54,125 nt of DNA from an uncultured Clostridium sp. (GCA_948472955.1 CAOKVW010000003.1:1-54125), one strand, 5' to 3'. Numbered from the stretch's first letter, positions 45,851-54,125 are shown. Made by a program: numbers and translations. The notes: a model not told the origin generated them from the letters alone.

Positions 45851-45989
45851 TTTTTCCTCACTTTCTTTCAGTTTAGTTTCGGGAAACCCTTGTTGCACTT
45901 GAATTAGCACCAAAATTCGTACCATATTCCCAATCAATCCATATAGTTATATTATTCGACGGATTTTACGTAAATCCTTCTTGATTTTT

Positions 45990-46026
45990 AAAAAAATTGC
46001 CAAAAGATTTATCTCTTTTGACAATT
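45990..46026 (-). terminator. Terminator after the alarmone synthetase gene
   Basis: Minus strand aattgtcaaaaga / tcttttggcaattt hairpin plus T run. The stem includes the stop codon. Confidence 0.7.
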
Positions 46027-46692
46027 TTCTACTTTGCTTAATAGCATCATTTTATTGTCTAATTTATGGATTATTTTCGCATAATTAACCCATTCTTTTG
46101 ACTCTTTTTTGCTAATCTCATTCTCTGCCTTGTATTTCATTTTATGCTCTAAATTAGACCAAAAATCCATTGCCATGGTTCGAATTTGAATTTCTACTTT
46201 AACATAGATATTTTTTTGCGTTATCATAATTGGTACTTCTACAATTAAATGATAACTAGCATAACCGCTTTTTTTAGGATAAGTGATATAATCCTTCTCT
46301 TTCAAAACATGAATACCAGGAATTTTTTGTATGCAATCTTTGATAGAAAAAACATCTTTTTTCAAAGGACATACAATTCGAATGCCAGCAATATCGTTTA
46401 TATTTTCAATCATATTCTTATACGTAAGTTTTATATTTCTCTTTTTCATCTTATGTACAATACTTTCTGGTTCTTTAATTCGCGTATGGATATGGTCTAT
46501 TAAGTCATACTGATAAAATATTTTGAATTCATCTTTTAAAATTCCTATTTTGGTTTCTAATTCTCGAATCGCTATGGAATAAATAAACATTAGCTTTTCA
46601 AAAGTTTTGTCTTCTACTTGTAATGTCTTGTTATAATCCATAAAGTTTTCTATTTTTATTAAACTGTCTGCTTGTTTCTTTTTGTGTTTCAT
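46009..46692 (-). CDS. Small alarmone synthetase-like GTP pyrophosphokinase
   Basis: A 227-residue single-domain RelA/SpoT synthetase (RelQ/YjbM type), lacking hydrolase and regulatory domains. It makes (p)ppGpp from ATP and GTP or GDP. Visible: KMKKRNIKLTYKNMIENINDIAGIRIVCPLKKDV and YPKKSGYASYHLIVEVP, corresponding to the G-loop, followed by VEIQIRTMAMDFWSNLEHKMKYK with the conserved EIQIRT and LEH. Monocistronic with its own terminator. Confidence 0.9.
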   Translation of the reverse strand: MKHKKKQADSLIKIENFMDYNKTLQVEDKTFEKLMFIYSIAIRELETKIGILKDEFKIFYQYDLIDHIHTRIKEPESIVHKMKKRNIKLTYKNMIENINDIAGIRIVCPLKKDVFSIKDCIQKIPGIHVLKEKDYITYPKKSGYASYHLIVEVPIMITQKNIYVKVEIQIRTMAMDFWSNLEHKMKYKAENEISKKESKEWVNYAKIIHKLDNKMMLLSKVENCQKR

Positions 46693-46793
46693 GTAAGCCT
46701 ATACACCTCTCTTTATATTTAGTATATGCTTGATATTATCGTTTTATTGTTATCAATTGATATTTTTTTTGTGTCTTTTTCGTGAAAAACCAT

Positions 46794-46822
46794 AAAAAAA
46801 TGAGACCTCATTTGTCTCATTT
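46794..46822 (-). terminator. Terminator after proS
   Basis: Minus strand aatgagac / gtctcatt stem followed by T7, overlapping the end of proS. Confidence 0.8.
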
Positions 46823-48097
46823 AAATCTTGTTATCAATTCTTCTTGTGTATAAATCACTTTTTCTCCTGTTTTTATATTTTCAACCTCCATTTTATCTCC
46901 CTCTGTTTTATCTCCTAAAACAATCATATAAGGAGTTCCCAACACTTTACAATCTTTCATTTTACTGCCTATACTTAGATTTTCTCTGTCATCTAAAATA
47001 GCTGTAATTCCTTCTTTTTGTAAAGTGATATATAGTTCATTTGCTTGTTTTACTTTTTCGGGATTATCCATTTTTGGAATAATTTGAATTCGATAAGGAG
47101 CTATCGTTTCTGGTAAAGAAAAACCACAAGGTCCCCATTTCGTGTCATTGATTAAACATTGCTCATATAATGCTGCTACGGTTCTACTTACTCCTATTCC
47201 ATAACATCCCATATAATATAAAGATTGTTTTCCCTCTTGATTCGTAAATTCTCCATTCATTATTTCAGAATATCTAGTTCCTAATTGGAAAATATGTCCC
47301 AATTCCATCGTTCTTATTTCTTTAAAATTTGAAATATCTTCTATTCCATATTCTTCTTTCAAATACTCTTGGTAATTCTCTTTTTCTAATATTTCTGTAT
47401 TTAAGCCTATTTTTGCTTCTTCATCATAAAGTATTTTATCTTCCCCTTGTTCGGAAATCAGCATAAATTCTTCTGATTTTTTTCCTCCCATTGCTCCATT
47501 ATCTGCAACGATAGGAATTACATCCATTCCTATTTTTTCAAATATCTCTAAAAATGCTTTTCTAGTATTTTCATAAGATTTAGCCATTCCTTCTTCATCT
47601 GCATCAAAGCTATAAGCATCTAACATAGGAAAAGATTTTCCTCTTAATAAATATCCTCTGGTTCTAATTTCGTTTCTATATTTTTCTCCAATTTGATAAT
47701 AGGTTACTGGTAAGTTTTTGTAAGATTTTAATTTTTCTCTGGCAAATTCTAAGATTGCTTCTTCTCCTGTTGGTGCTAAACAAAATGTTCCTTTATTGGA
47801 TTCGGTTATTAGCATAGTTCCATCTTCTACATAATGGTCATATCTTCCTGAGTTTTTCCATATCGTATCTGGTTGCAAAGTTGGCAGTAAAACTTCTATA
47901 CATCCATATTTATTTAAAGTTTCTACAATTATTCTTTCTATATTTCTTCTTACTAATAGTGGTACTGTATGATAGGCAAATAATCCTGCACCATATTGTA
48001 CTAATTGTCCTGTTTGTAACAATATGCTTTGACCTGGATACATTTCATCTATATTATTTAATTTTACCGTTCCTAGTCCTGTTTGTGACAGTTTCAT
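46817..48097 (-). CDS. proS: Prolyl-tRNA synthetase, short form without INS editing domain
   Basis: A 426-residue class II synthetase charging tRNA-Pro. Motif 1 lies near MYPGQSILLQTGQLVQYGAG, motif 2 is YRNEIRTRGYLLRGKSFPMLDAYSF, motif 3 is YMGCYGIGVSRTVAALYEQ, and the anticodon-binding domain begins near IAPYRIQIIPK. The INS editing domain of typical bacterial ProS (total about 570 aa), which removes Ala mischarged on tRNA-Pro, is missing between motifs 2 and 3. A free-standing YbaK/ProXp deacylase would be expected elsewhere. It follows scpB on the same strand with a 26-bp gap. Confidence 0.93.
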   Translation of the reverse strand: MKLSQTGLGTVKLNNIDEMYPGQSILLQTGQLVQYGAGLFAYHTVPLLVRRNIERIIVETLNKYGCIEVLLPTLQPDTIWKNSGRYDHYVEDGTMLITESNKGTFCLAPTGEEAILEFAREKLKSYKNLPVTYYQIGEKYRNEIRTRGYLLRGKSFPMLDAYSFDADEEGMAKSYENTRKAFLEIFEKIGMDVIPIVADNGAMGGKKSEEFMLISEQGEDKILYDEEAKIGLNTEILEKENYQEYLKEEYGIEDISNFKEIRTMELGHIFQLGTRYSEIMNGEFTNQEGKQSLYYMGCYGIGVSRTVAALYEQCLINDTKWGPCGFSLPETIAPYRIQIIPKMDNPEKVKQANELYITLQKEGITAILDDRENLSIGSKMKDCKVLGTPYMIVLGDKTEGDKMEVENIKTGEKVIYTQEELITRFK

Positions 48098-48123
48098 GTA
48101 AATCCCTCTTTTCCTTTCATTTT

Positions 48124-48771
48124 TTATGATTCTTCTTTGATTGCTTCCCTTTCGGGCATTGGAGCCTCTGGTTTTCCTTCTTTATTTTCAGTTGATTCTT
48201 CTTCGTCTTTTTCTTGTTCCACTAATTCATCGATTACAATTTGTTGATTTTCATCCATTTTATATTTTGGTAACTCTGGTAATTCTTCTAAAGAAGCATA
48301 ACCAAACATTCTTAAAAAATCATCTGTAGTTCGATATGACATTGGTTTTCCGGGTAAATCAATCTTTCCCGCTTCTTCAATTAATCCATATTCTAATAAT
48401 TTATAAACACAAGCATCTGCTGAAACGCCACGTATAGCTTCTATTTCTGCTCTACTTATTTTGGGATTATAGGCAATAATTGCTAATGTCTCTAGTGCTG
48501 CATTGGATAAATTTGGCTTATTTCTTTTATCCACCACTGGAAGGATAACATCTTGTAATTCTTTTTTGGTACCTAATTGATAAGATTGATTAATCCTTAT
48601 GATTTCAATCCCTCTGGCTTGTTGCTTATATTCTTCTTGCATACTAGCTATGATATTTTCTATGTCTTCTTCTGATATTTCTAGACTTAATATTAATTCT
48701 TTTTGCGTAACTGGTCTTCCAGCTGCAAACAAGATAGCCTCTATTGCGGATTTTAATTGATTAATTTCCAT
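48124..48771 (-). CDS. scpB: Segregation and condensation protein ScpB
   Basis: A 215-residue partner of ScpA and SMC in chromosome condensation. Two winged-helix domains: LKSAIEAILFAAGRPVTQKELI at the N-terminus and NAALETLAIIAYNPKISRAEIEAIRGVSADACVYKLLEYGLIEEAG in the middle, the most conserved part. The Asp/Glu-rich C-terminal tail of about 40 residues is longer than usual. scpA is not in this window. Confidence 0.93.
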   Translation of the reverse strand: MEINQLKSAIEAILFAAGRPVTQKELILSLEISEEDIENIIASMQEEYKQQARGIEIIRINQSYQLGTKKELQDVILPVVDKRNKPNLSNAALETLAIIAYNPKISRAEIEAIRGVSADACVYKLLEYGLIEEAGKIDLPGKPMSYRTTDDFLRMFGYASLEELPELPKYKMDENQQIVIDELVEQEKDEEESTENKEGKPEAPMPEREAIKEES

Positions 48772-48912
48772 TTTTTCCTCTTTCTTTTTTAATTGTACAT
48801 TGATTACATTATTTTAGTATATTCTATTTTTTGTCCTATACATTATGCCATGAATAGCCTATTTTGTCAATAATTTTGAATTTTTTAAGTTTCCCATTTT
48901 TCTTATTTTTTA

Positions 48913-49084
48913 ATCTAAAAATTATCCTATCTAGTAAAATGAAATGATGCGCAGTTTGGTAGGACACTATTCATACAGATAAGCCAGATTAATTCTTATC
49001 TATTTGAACTATAACGAAACTATTTTATAGGATTAGTCCTACCAGTAAAGAATGGAATTTTACTAGATAGGATAATTTTTAGAT
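48913..49084. repeat. 172-bp palindromic element (P4)
   Basis: Perfect 28-bp terminal inverted repeats (48913-48940 and 49057-49084) plus an inner pair ggtaggac / gtcctacc (about 48958-48965 and 49036-49043). No ORF. It fills much of the 416-bp gap between scpB and the small gene at 49188. Confidence 0.75.
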
Positions 49085-49128
49085 AATCAAATCATTGAAA
49101 AACATTAAAACTTAAATTTCAAATTTTC

Positions 49129-49157
49129 TTGCACTTTTAAATGTAATATGATACTAT
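49129..49157 (+). promoter_or_regulatory. Sigma-A type promoter
   Basis: TTGCAC (49129-49134), 17-bp spacer, TACTAT (49152-49157), 30 bp before the next start codon. Confidence 0.65.
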
Positions 49158-49187
49158 ACTTTTAATAAAAAAAGGGAGGTATCCTTT

Positions 49188-49388
49188 ATGGAGGAAAAAA
49201 AGAATTTAGAAGTAGTTTCTGGAGATGGTTCAGACTTAAATATTTCACCAGTTTACGAGCATCTACATGTTGGCAAACCTAAATCTGCCAAAGAAAAGCC
49301 AACTGGTATTGTAATTCCAAAAGTTTCAAATAAAACTTCAAAAAAGGAAAAAGATAATAAGGAAGACGAAAAAAAGGAAGAAAATTAA
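49188..49388 (+). CDS. Small charged protein of unknown function
   Basis: A 66-residue hydrophilic protein. A short central segment SPVYEHLHVGKPK looks like a possible binding motif; the C-terminal half is Lys/Glu-rich and probably disordered (KTSKKEKDNKEDEKKEEN). Supported by a promoter, an aaagggaggt ribosome site and a terminator (49374-49403). I do not recognise the family. Confidence 0.65.
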   Translation: MEEKKNLEVVSGDGSDLNISPVYEHLHVGKPKSAKEKPTGIVIPKVSNKTSKKEKDNKEDEKKEEN

Positions 49389-49403
49389 ATTTTCTTCCTT
49401 TTT
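49374..49403 (+). terminator. Terminator overlapping the end of the small charged gene
   Basis: ggaagaaaatt / aattttcttcc stem followed by a T run. Confidence 0.8.
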
Positions 49404-49406
49404 TAT

Positions 49407-49583
49407 TAATTTGGAAAAGAATTGTTATTTGGCTATGCTGAGGCTGTTAAAGCTTTGCTTGTTACAGCGTCAGTATGCGTTAGCTGGCGCACAAGTTTTC
49501 AATTTATGAGGCGTACGATGGTACGTTGATTAAATTGAAAATGAAGTGCAACAACGCCAAATGATAATTATTTTTCAAATTAC
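49407..49583. repeat. Imperfect palindromic element (P5), GC-richer core
   Basis: The ends form a long imperfect inverted repeat (aatttggaaaagaattgttatttggc against the complement of 49556-49583). Inside are gctgt / acagc, ttttcaattta / taaattgaaaa and cgtac / gtacg hairpins. It reaches the rubredoxin stop codon. No ORF; could be a structured RNA or mobile-element remnant. Confidence 0.55.
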
Positions 49584-49717
49584 TCTTCTACTTTTTCAAA
49601 CAACTCTTTACTAACACCACACAAAGGGCAAGTCCAATCTTCTGGTAAATCTTCAAACTTCACACCCTCTGCCTCTTCATCGTAGATGTAACCACAAACT
49701 GTACATTTATATTTCAT
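49580..49717 (-). CDS. Rubredoxin
   Basis: A 45-residue rubredoxin (slightly shorter than the usual 52-55): [11 protein letters not shown] near the N-terminus and [11 protein letters not shown] near the C-terminus give the Fe(Cys)4 site. It passes electrons to flavodiiron proteins that reduce O2 or NO to water or N2O. Its ATG lies 1 bp after the flavodiiron gene's stop and uses the ggaggtg at the end of that gene, so the two are translationally coupled. Confidence 0.95.
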   Translation of the reverse strand: MKYKCTVCGYIYDEEAEGVKFEDLPEDWTCPLCGVSKELFEKVEE

Positions 49718-49718
49718 C

Positions 49719-50891
49719 CTATTCACCTCCCAATATACTCTCTGCTAATTTTTCCATCTGTATGATTGTTTCTTGTTTCATCGTGGATGGAATGGTAACA
49801 GATGGTTCTATGATAGTAATATCTTTCATTTCTTGTAAAATACCTTTCATGGTTTTGGCTGCTGATGGAGCCCAAGAACCATTCTCTATCACACCAATTT
49901 TTCTATTTTGATAATTTCTTTCCTTTAATTTCATCAAAAATTGTTGCATTGGCACAAAAACACCCGCATTGTAACTAGAAGCCGCTAAAATAATTTTATC
50001 ATAACGAAAAGCATCTTCTACCGCTTCTGCCATATCTTCTCTTGCTAAATCCGTTAAAACTACTTTTTTAGCACCTTTATCTTCTAAAATCTCTTTCAAC
50101 TTTTGTGCTGCTTGAAAAGTATTTCCATGAATCGAAGCACAAGCTATGAATACGCCATCATCTTCTGGTTGATAACTACTCCATATATCATATTTTTCAA
50201 TATAATGTCCTAAATTTTCTTTTAAAATTGGACCATGTAAAGGGCAAATCATTTTAATATCTAATGTAGAAGCTTTTTTTAATAAAGCTTGTACTTGTGC
50301 TCCGTATTTTCCTACAATTCCAAAATAATATCTACGAGCTTCACAATCCCAATCTTCTTCGGTATCTAATGTTCCAAATTTTCCGAATCCATCTGCCGAA
50401 AATAAAATTTTCTCTGTTTGTTCATAGGTTACCATGACTTCTGGCCAATGTACCATTGGTGCCATAAAGAATTGTAGTGTATGCTTTCCAATCTTGATCG
50501 TATCTCCTTCTTTTACTACTATTTTTTTATCTGTTAAATCGATGTCAAAGAAATTTGGTAACATATTGAATGTAATAGCATTTCCTATGATTTTCATAGC
50601 TGGATATTTTTCTACTAATAATCCTATATTATAAGCATGGTCTGGTTCTAAATGAGAAACAACTAGATAATCTATGGTTTCTCCCTCTAATGCTTTTTCT
50701 AAATTTTCTAGCCACGCATTCGTAACTTTTCTATCCACTGTATCTAATACCACATTTTTTTCATCTTTAATGAGATACGAATTATATGCCATCCCATTAG
50801 GAACCTCATATTGTGATTCAAATAATCGAATATCTTTGTCATCTGCACCTATGTAAAATATATTGTCTGTTATAGTTGTATCTTTCATCAT
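49719..50891 (-). CDS. Flavodiiron protein (FprA/NorV-like O2 or NO reductase)
   Basis: A 390-residue protein with an N-terminal metallo-beta-lactamase-like diiron domain (ligands in HLEPDHAYN, near residue 80, HWPEVMV near 145, SADGFG, and LHGPIL near 225) and a C-terminal flavodoxin domain ([15 protein letters not shown] for FMN phosphate, [15 protein letters not shown]). It reduces oxygen or nitric oxide with electrons from the adjacent rubredoxin, protecting an anaerobe. Confidence 0.93.
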   Translation of the reverse strand: MMKDTTITDNIFYIGADDKDIRLFESQYEVPNGMAYNSYLIKDEKNVVLDTVDRKVTNAWLENLEKALEGETIDYLVVSHLEPDHAYNIGLLVEKYPAMKIIGNAITFNMLPNFFDIDLTDKKIVVKEGDTIKIGKHTLQFFMAPMVHWPEVMVTYEQTEKILFSADGFGKFGTLDTEEDWDCEARRYYFGIVGKYGAQVQALLKKASTLDIKMICPLHGPILKENLGHYIEKYDIWSSYQPEDDGVFIACASIHGNTFQAAQKLKEILEDKGAKKVVLTDLAREDMAEAVEDAFRYDKIILAASSYNAGVFVPMQQFLMKLKERNYQNRKIGVIENGSWAPSAAKTMKGILQEMKDITIIEPSVTIPSTMKQETIIQMEKLAESILGGE

Positions 50892-50995
50892 TACTCCTTT
50901 CTTAAATTATGTCTCATTTTTTCTATAATATTCTTATTTTTTTGTATTTCTATTATATCAGAAAAATTTGAATTGTAAAGCGATATATGTATAAA

Positions 50996-51793
50996 TTAAA
51001 ATATTGTTTGTATGATTAATTCAATAAATAATATAACAAAAATTATTTTTAAAAGTGGCTCTATAATTTTGTTAGCTTTTTTCATTGCTAAGCCAGCTCC
51101 TACATAATGTCCTAACATAGAACTTATTGTCGCTGGAATTGCTATGGCTAACATTACTTTTTTGTTTAGTATAAATGTTACCATTGCAACTAAGTTCAAT
51201 GAACAAACTATTATATTAGCATTTCCACTTGATTTTACCTCATCTATTTTGAATATTTTAATAAATATTAAAATTAAGATAGATATGCTACCTATACCTA
51301 TTGTTCCACTATATATTCCTACTATTAACCCTATTATCAAAGATAATATCAACCTTTTTTTGGGTGACAAATCTTTTATGGGATTTATTTGTTTTTTTAC
51401 AATCTTATCATTTTTCTTGTTTAATTTTAAATATTTCTTTATAACTGAAAAAATAAAAAAAATTATTATGAATGAAATTAATATATATTGTAAATAAATT
51501 TCATTGATATATAGTATTAATTTTGAACCTGCATATGTCCCTAACATACACAATATAGAAAATATAATTACTAATCTCAATTCATAATTTTTATTTTTTA
51601 CATATCTCATAGCAGATACCAACATTCCCCAAAACGAAACAAATTTATGTGTTCCATAGGCATAATGTACTGGTAGTCCTGCTACTAGGTATGTAGGAAC
51701 ACTTATTATGGAACCACTTCCAACAATTGCATCTATGATACCTGCAACAAATATTAACGGGCATATTATTATTAATTTATAAAATTCTATCAT
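50996..51793 (-). CDS. TauE/SafE-family membrane permease
   Basis: A 265-residue integral membrane protein with about eight helices and the two internal homologous halves of the family: an N-terminal GIIDAIVGSGSIISVPTYLV repeat and a second GLIVGIYSGTIGIGSISILI repeat, with Gly-rich pore segments. The family exports or imports sulfonates, sulfite or related anions; the substrate cannot be told. Its ATG overlaps the stop of the upstream acetyltransferase gene (ATGA), so they are co-translated. Confidence 0.85.
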   Translation of the reverse strand: MIEFYKLIIICPLIFVAGIIDAIVGSGSIISVPTYLVAGLPVHYAYGTHKFVSFWGMLVSAMRYVKNKNYELRLVIIFSILCMLGTYAGSKLILYINEIYLQYILISFIIIFFIFSVIKKYLKLNKKNDKIVKKQINPIKDLSPKKRLILSLIIGLIVGIYSGTIGIGSISILILIFIKIFKIDEVKSSGNANIIVCSLNLVAMVTFILNKKVMLAIAIPATISSMLGHYVGAGLAMKKANKIIEPLLKIIFVILFIELIIQTIF

Positions 51794-52401
51794 TTTTTCC
51801 AGTTTTCCTCCACTTTTTCAATATCTATTAACCATCTTTTGCTTAATCTATAATATATTTTATGGTCACTCAAATGGAAGCCTTCGTATATAACCTTTCC
51901 TGCTCTATCATATACAGAAAAAGCTTTTGCATGTGAAGAACTAACCAATACTTTTTTTATTTCATTTTTCAGAATATTAGGTATAACATATTCATACATC
52001 ATTTTAAATCCTATTCCTCTATATTCCTTTTGTATCACAAAAGCTTCAACAACAGCATATTGTTCTATATCTTTTAGTTCTTCTTTGTAATCTATTTTAT
52101 CTAAAAACTCTCTTATATATTGCTCCCCTTTTACCATAAAAACATGTCCCACTAGTTTTCCATTAATTTCAGCACAAAATACATTAATCTCTAAATCCTC
52201 TCCCTTTTCTATTTTTTCTAATAAAGTATTGTATTTTTTCTTATCATGTTCATATTCATTCCAATCATCGTACATATTATTTTGTTTTTTGTTTATTACA
52301 TGTTGTTTAGTTGGTTCAAGAATTTTTTCTAAATTTAATTTAATCTTATCTAATTCATCTTTACTTGATATTGAATAATATTTAATATTTTTTTCTTCCA
52401 T
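51790..52401 (-). CDS. GNAT-family acetyltransferase
   Basis: A 203-residue protein. The GNAT core lies at about residues 75-175: VNVFCAEINGKLVGHVFMVKGE-like strands, VVEAFVIQKEYRGIGFKMM with the acetyl-CoA loop (R-G-I-G-F-K, a variant of Q/RxxGxG/A) and VLVSSSHAKAFSVYDRAGKVIYEGFHL. Substrate unknown. An N-terminal extension of about 60 residues is charged and helical. Coupled to the TauE-like permease. Confidence 0.8.
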   Translation of the reverse strand: MEEKNIKYYSISSKDELDKIKLNLEKILEPTKQHVINKKQNNMYDDWNEYEHDKKKYNTLLEKIEKGEDLEINVFCAEINGKLVGHVFMVKGEQYIREFLDKIDYKEELKDIEQYAVVEAFVIQKEYRGIGFKMMYEYVIPNILKNEIKKVLVSSSHAKAFSVYDRAGKVIYEGFHLSDHKIYYRLSKRWLIDIEKVEENWKK

Positions 52402-52544
52402 ATTTTTCTCCTTTTCTAATGGCTCTTACTTGCTTTTATTTTATATCATAAATCGACATTTTTTCATAGTATTTTGCCAATATTTATAAAATATTTTGTT
52501 ATCTTTAATCATTATGAATACTCATTCGATTCGACACTTTTCTC

Positions 52545-52573
52545 TTGACATCGATTCTATTTAGGCATATACT
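52545..52573 (+). promoter_or_regulatory. Promoter of the por operon
   Basis: TTGACA (52545-52550), 17-bp spacer, TATACT (52568-52573), about 100 bp before the porC start. Confidence 0.8.
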
Positions 52574-52596
52574 AAAGCCATAATAAAAACATATTT

Positions 52597-52644
52597 ATAC
52601 AGTACAGAGCTTTCCTCCCACAGGGAGAAAATTTTTACTGTATA
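52597..52644 (+). promoter_or_regulatory. Leader hairpin before the por operon
   Basis: tatacagta / tactgtata form the base of a stem with a ctccc aca ggag tip, close to the ribosome site aaaggagg. The upper part contains ggag. A regulatory or stabilising 5' structure; no known riboswitch was recognised. Confidence 0.5.
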
Positions 52645-52672
52645 AAAAAACAAAAAAGGAGGCTATAGAAGC

Positions 52673-53251
52673 ATGGATAACTTAATAGAAATCAGATGGC
52701 ATGGTAGAGGGGGACAAGGTGCCAAGACAGCATCTTTATTACTTGCCGATGCTGCTTTCAACACAGGCAAATACATTCAAGGTTTTCCTGAATATGGACC
52801 AGAAAGAATGGGAGCACCTATTACCGCTTACAATCGTATCAGTAGTAATCCTATTACCATTCACAGTAATATTTATGAACCTGACTATGTCGTAGTTGTA
52901 GATGATACCCTTCTAGAATGTGTTGATGTAACAGCAGGACTAAAAGAAACAGGTGCCATTATTATTAATACTACAAAATCAGAAGAACACTTAAAAACTG
53001 CTTTGAAAGGATATAAAGGCAATATCTATACCATTGATGCTAGAAAAATATCAGAAGAAGCTTTAGGAAAATATTTTCCGAATACGCCTATGCTAGCAGC
53101 CATTGTAAAAGTAAGTGGTATCATGACAGACGAAGCTTTACTAGAAGATATGAAAGGGTCTTTTCAACATAAATTTGCGAAAAAGCCAGAAGTCATTGAT
53201 GGTAATATGAAAGCTTTAGAATTAGCATTAAAGGAGGTAAAAAAGATATGA
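52673..53251 (+). CDS. 2-oxoacid:ferredoxin oxidoreductase gamma subunit (PorC-like)
   Basis: A 192-residue gamma subunit of four-subunit pyruvate (or 2-oxoisovalerate) ferredoxin oxidoreductase, which converts 2-oxoacid plus CoA to acyl-CoA, CO2 and reduced ferredoxin. Typical: IRWHGRGGQGAKTASLLLADAA (residues 6-27), FPEYGPERMGAPITAYNRIS, VVVDDTLLE. The ATG follows aaaggaggc. It overlaps the delta subunit start by 4 bp. Confidence 0.93.
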   Translation: MDNLIEIRWHGRGGQGAKTASLLLADAAFNTGKYIQGFPEYGPERMGAPITAYNRISSNPITIHSNIYEPDYVVVVDDTLLECVDVTAGLKETGAIIINTTKSEEHLKTALKGYKGNIYTIDARKISEEALGKYFPNTPMLAAIVKVSGIMTDEALLEDMKGSFQHKFAKKPEVIDGNMKALELALKEVKKI

Positions 53252-53538
53252 CAGAAATTAATAACAACACACCTATGGAAAAGCTAACTCCTGGTGGTGA
53301 TATTTATACTGCTGGAAATGCAAGGGAATTTAAAACTGGTGATTGGAGAAGCATTCGTCCTATTTTCTTAAGGGACAAATGCAAACAATGTGGACTTTGT
53401 TTTCCTGTTTGTCCAGAGGATGCCATCCCAGTAAATAAGGAAATGTTAAGAGAAGATTTTAATTATGATTATTGCAAAGGATGTGGCGTATGTGCTAAAG
53501 TGTGCCCATTCGGCGCTATTGAAATGAAGGAAGAATAG
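53248..53538 (+). CDS. 2-oxoacid:ferredoxin oxidoreductase delta subunit (PorD-like)
   Basis: A 96-residue ferredoxin-like subunit with two 4Fe-4S motifs, CKQCGLCFPVCPEDA and CKGCGVCAKVCPFGA, that carry electrons from the thiamine-pyrophosphate site to free ferredoxin. The preceding GDWRSIRPIF segment is typical. Between porC and porA in the usual C-D-A order. Confidence 0.95.
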   Translation: MTEINNNTPMEKLTPGGDIYTAGNAREFKTGDWRSIRPIFLRDKCKQCGLCFPVCPEDAIPVNKEMLREDFNYDYCKGCGVCAKVCPFGAIEMKEE

Positions 53539-53572
53539 TTTGAAATAACTCAAGAAAGGAATGATAATAAAA

Positions 53573-54125
53573 ATGAGTATAAGAGAAAGATTAAGTGGTA
53601 ATGAAGCAGCAGCTACTGCTATGAAGCAAATCAATCCAGACGTTGTAGCCGCCTTTCCTATTACCCCATCTACTGAAATCCCTCAATATTTTTCTACCTT
53701 TGTAGCAAATGGAACAGTAGATACAGAATTTGTTGCCGTAGAAAGTGAGCATAGTGCTATGTCTGCTTGTATTGGAGCAGAAGCAGCTGGAAGTAGAGCC
53801 ATGACAGCTACATCTGCCAATGGTTTATCTTTAATGTGGGAAATGATTTACATTGCTTCTAGTTTACGATTACCAATTGTTTTATCTTTAGTAAATAGAG
53901 CCGTATCTGGTCCTTTAAACATTCATTGTGACCACTCAGATGCTATGGGGGTTCGTGATAGTGGCTGGATTATGCTATTTTCAGAAAACAATCAAGAAGC
54001 CTATGACAATACCTTAATGGCTCATAGAATTGCAGAACACAAAGATGTCATGTTACCATTAATGGTATGTCAAGATGGATTTATTACCTCACATGCCATC
54101 GAAAATATTGAATTAGTAGAAGATG
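53573..54125 (+). CDS. 2-oxoacid:ferredoxin oxidoreductase alpha subunit (PorA-like), 3' end cut by window
   Basis: The first 184 residues are visible: MSIRERLSGNEAAATAMKQI, FPITPSTEI (the domain I motif), VESEHSAMSACIGAEAAGSRA, TSANGLSLMWEMIYIASSLRLPIVL and GPLNIHCDHSDAMGVRDSGW. The gene runs off the window at 54125; full-length subunits are about 390 residues. Ribosome site aagaaagga lies 8-16 bp upstream. porB is expected just beyond the edge. No in-frame CGG in the visible part. Confidence 0.94.
   Translation, partial: MSIRERLSGNEAAATAMKQINPDVVAAFPITPSTEIPQYFSTFVANGTVDTEFVAVESEHSAMSACIGAEAAGSRAMTATSANGLSLMWEMIYIASSLRLPIVLSLVNRAVSGPLNIHCDHSDAMGVRDSGWIMLFSENNQEAYDNTLMAHRIAEHKDVMLPLMVCQDGFITSHAIENIELVED

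Noticed and set aside
16970-49583. CRISPR arrays or rho-independent terminators as the explanation for the palindromic intergenic elements
   Set aside because: They are inverted rather than direct spaced repeats, far longer than terminators, and in some cases sit beyond an existing terminator.
1-54125. tRNA or rRNA genes, prophage, complete insertion sequences
   Set aside because: None recognised; in particular no tRNA gene is available in the window to test the decoding hypothesis.

Overview
The window reads as a piece of a low-GC, endospore-forming, anaerobic member of the Bacillota (class Clostridia). The spore genes yabG, sipL and yunB, the oxygen-sensitive ferredoxin-dependent 2-oxoacid oxidoreductase (porCDA-like), the flavodiiron protein/rubredoxin pair, the LPXTG/sortase surface genes and the AT-rich codon use all point that way. 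UGA is an ordinary stop here. I cannot name the genus. All calls are by eye, without database searches.

Layout. 0.2-2.6 kb: ferrous iron uptake genes feoA-feoB. 2.7-8.6 kb: accessory and metabolic genes, namely an aminoglycoside-phosphotransferase remnant, a GC-richer radical SAM/SPASM gene, a threonine-aldolase-like PLP enzyme, an alpha/beta hydrolase, an unknown GC-richer gene and an M29 aminopeptidase. 8.7-15.5 kb: an MgtA-like P-type ATPase, dnaE and a hotdog thioesterase. 15.6-19.5 kb: sporulation genes yabG, veg, sipL, yunB. 19.6-20.8 kb: a zinc-ribbon protein and rplM-rpsI behind an L13-type leader. 21-38.5 kb: a large secreted/surface block on the minus strand, with an RCC1/Big_2/dockerin/M23 protein (1834 aa), a 2051-aa Ig-repeat protein, a cohesin-like/dockerin protein, a CAP protein, a thioester/Cna-B/LPVTG protein and a sortase. 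39-41.2 kb: a two-component system. 41.3-48.8 kb: a small membrane protein, dnaG-rpoD-mscS, a small alarmone synthetase, proS and scpB. 49.2-52.4 kb: a small charged protein, a flavodiiron protein with rubredoxin, a TauE-like permease and an acetyltransferase. 52.5 kb to the end: porC-porD-porA (cut by the window edge).

Main discovery. Five genes (feoB three times; yabG, yunB, the cohesin-like/dockerin gene and the thioester-domain gene once each) look frameshifted, but all seven breaks are the same event. The zero-frame ribosome meets a CGG codon, and the conserved protein resumes exactly +1, with the GGN that overlaps CGG read as glycine. Reading CGGN as one glycine step restores every family's full length (FeoB 716, YabG 284, YunB 239, cohesin-like 501, thioester protein 428 aa). 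My manual scan of roughly 15,000 codons in the other native-looking genes, on both strands, found no in-frame CGG. The only CGG codons at plausible arginines lie in the two GC-richer, probably acquired genes (radical SAM, and the unknown gene at 6873-7370). This suggests CGG has left the arginine code and is read as a +1 frameshift or quadruplet glycine signal (CGGN = Gly), so that C insertions before glycine codons are tolerated.

Other notable structure: five unrelated long intergenic palindromes (about 120-400 bp), a roughly 1-kb near-identical internal duplication in the giant Ig protein, a sortase frame without a normal start codon, and an LPVTG protein lacking the usual membrane tail.
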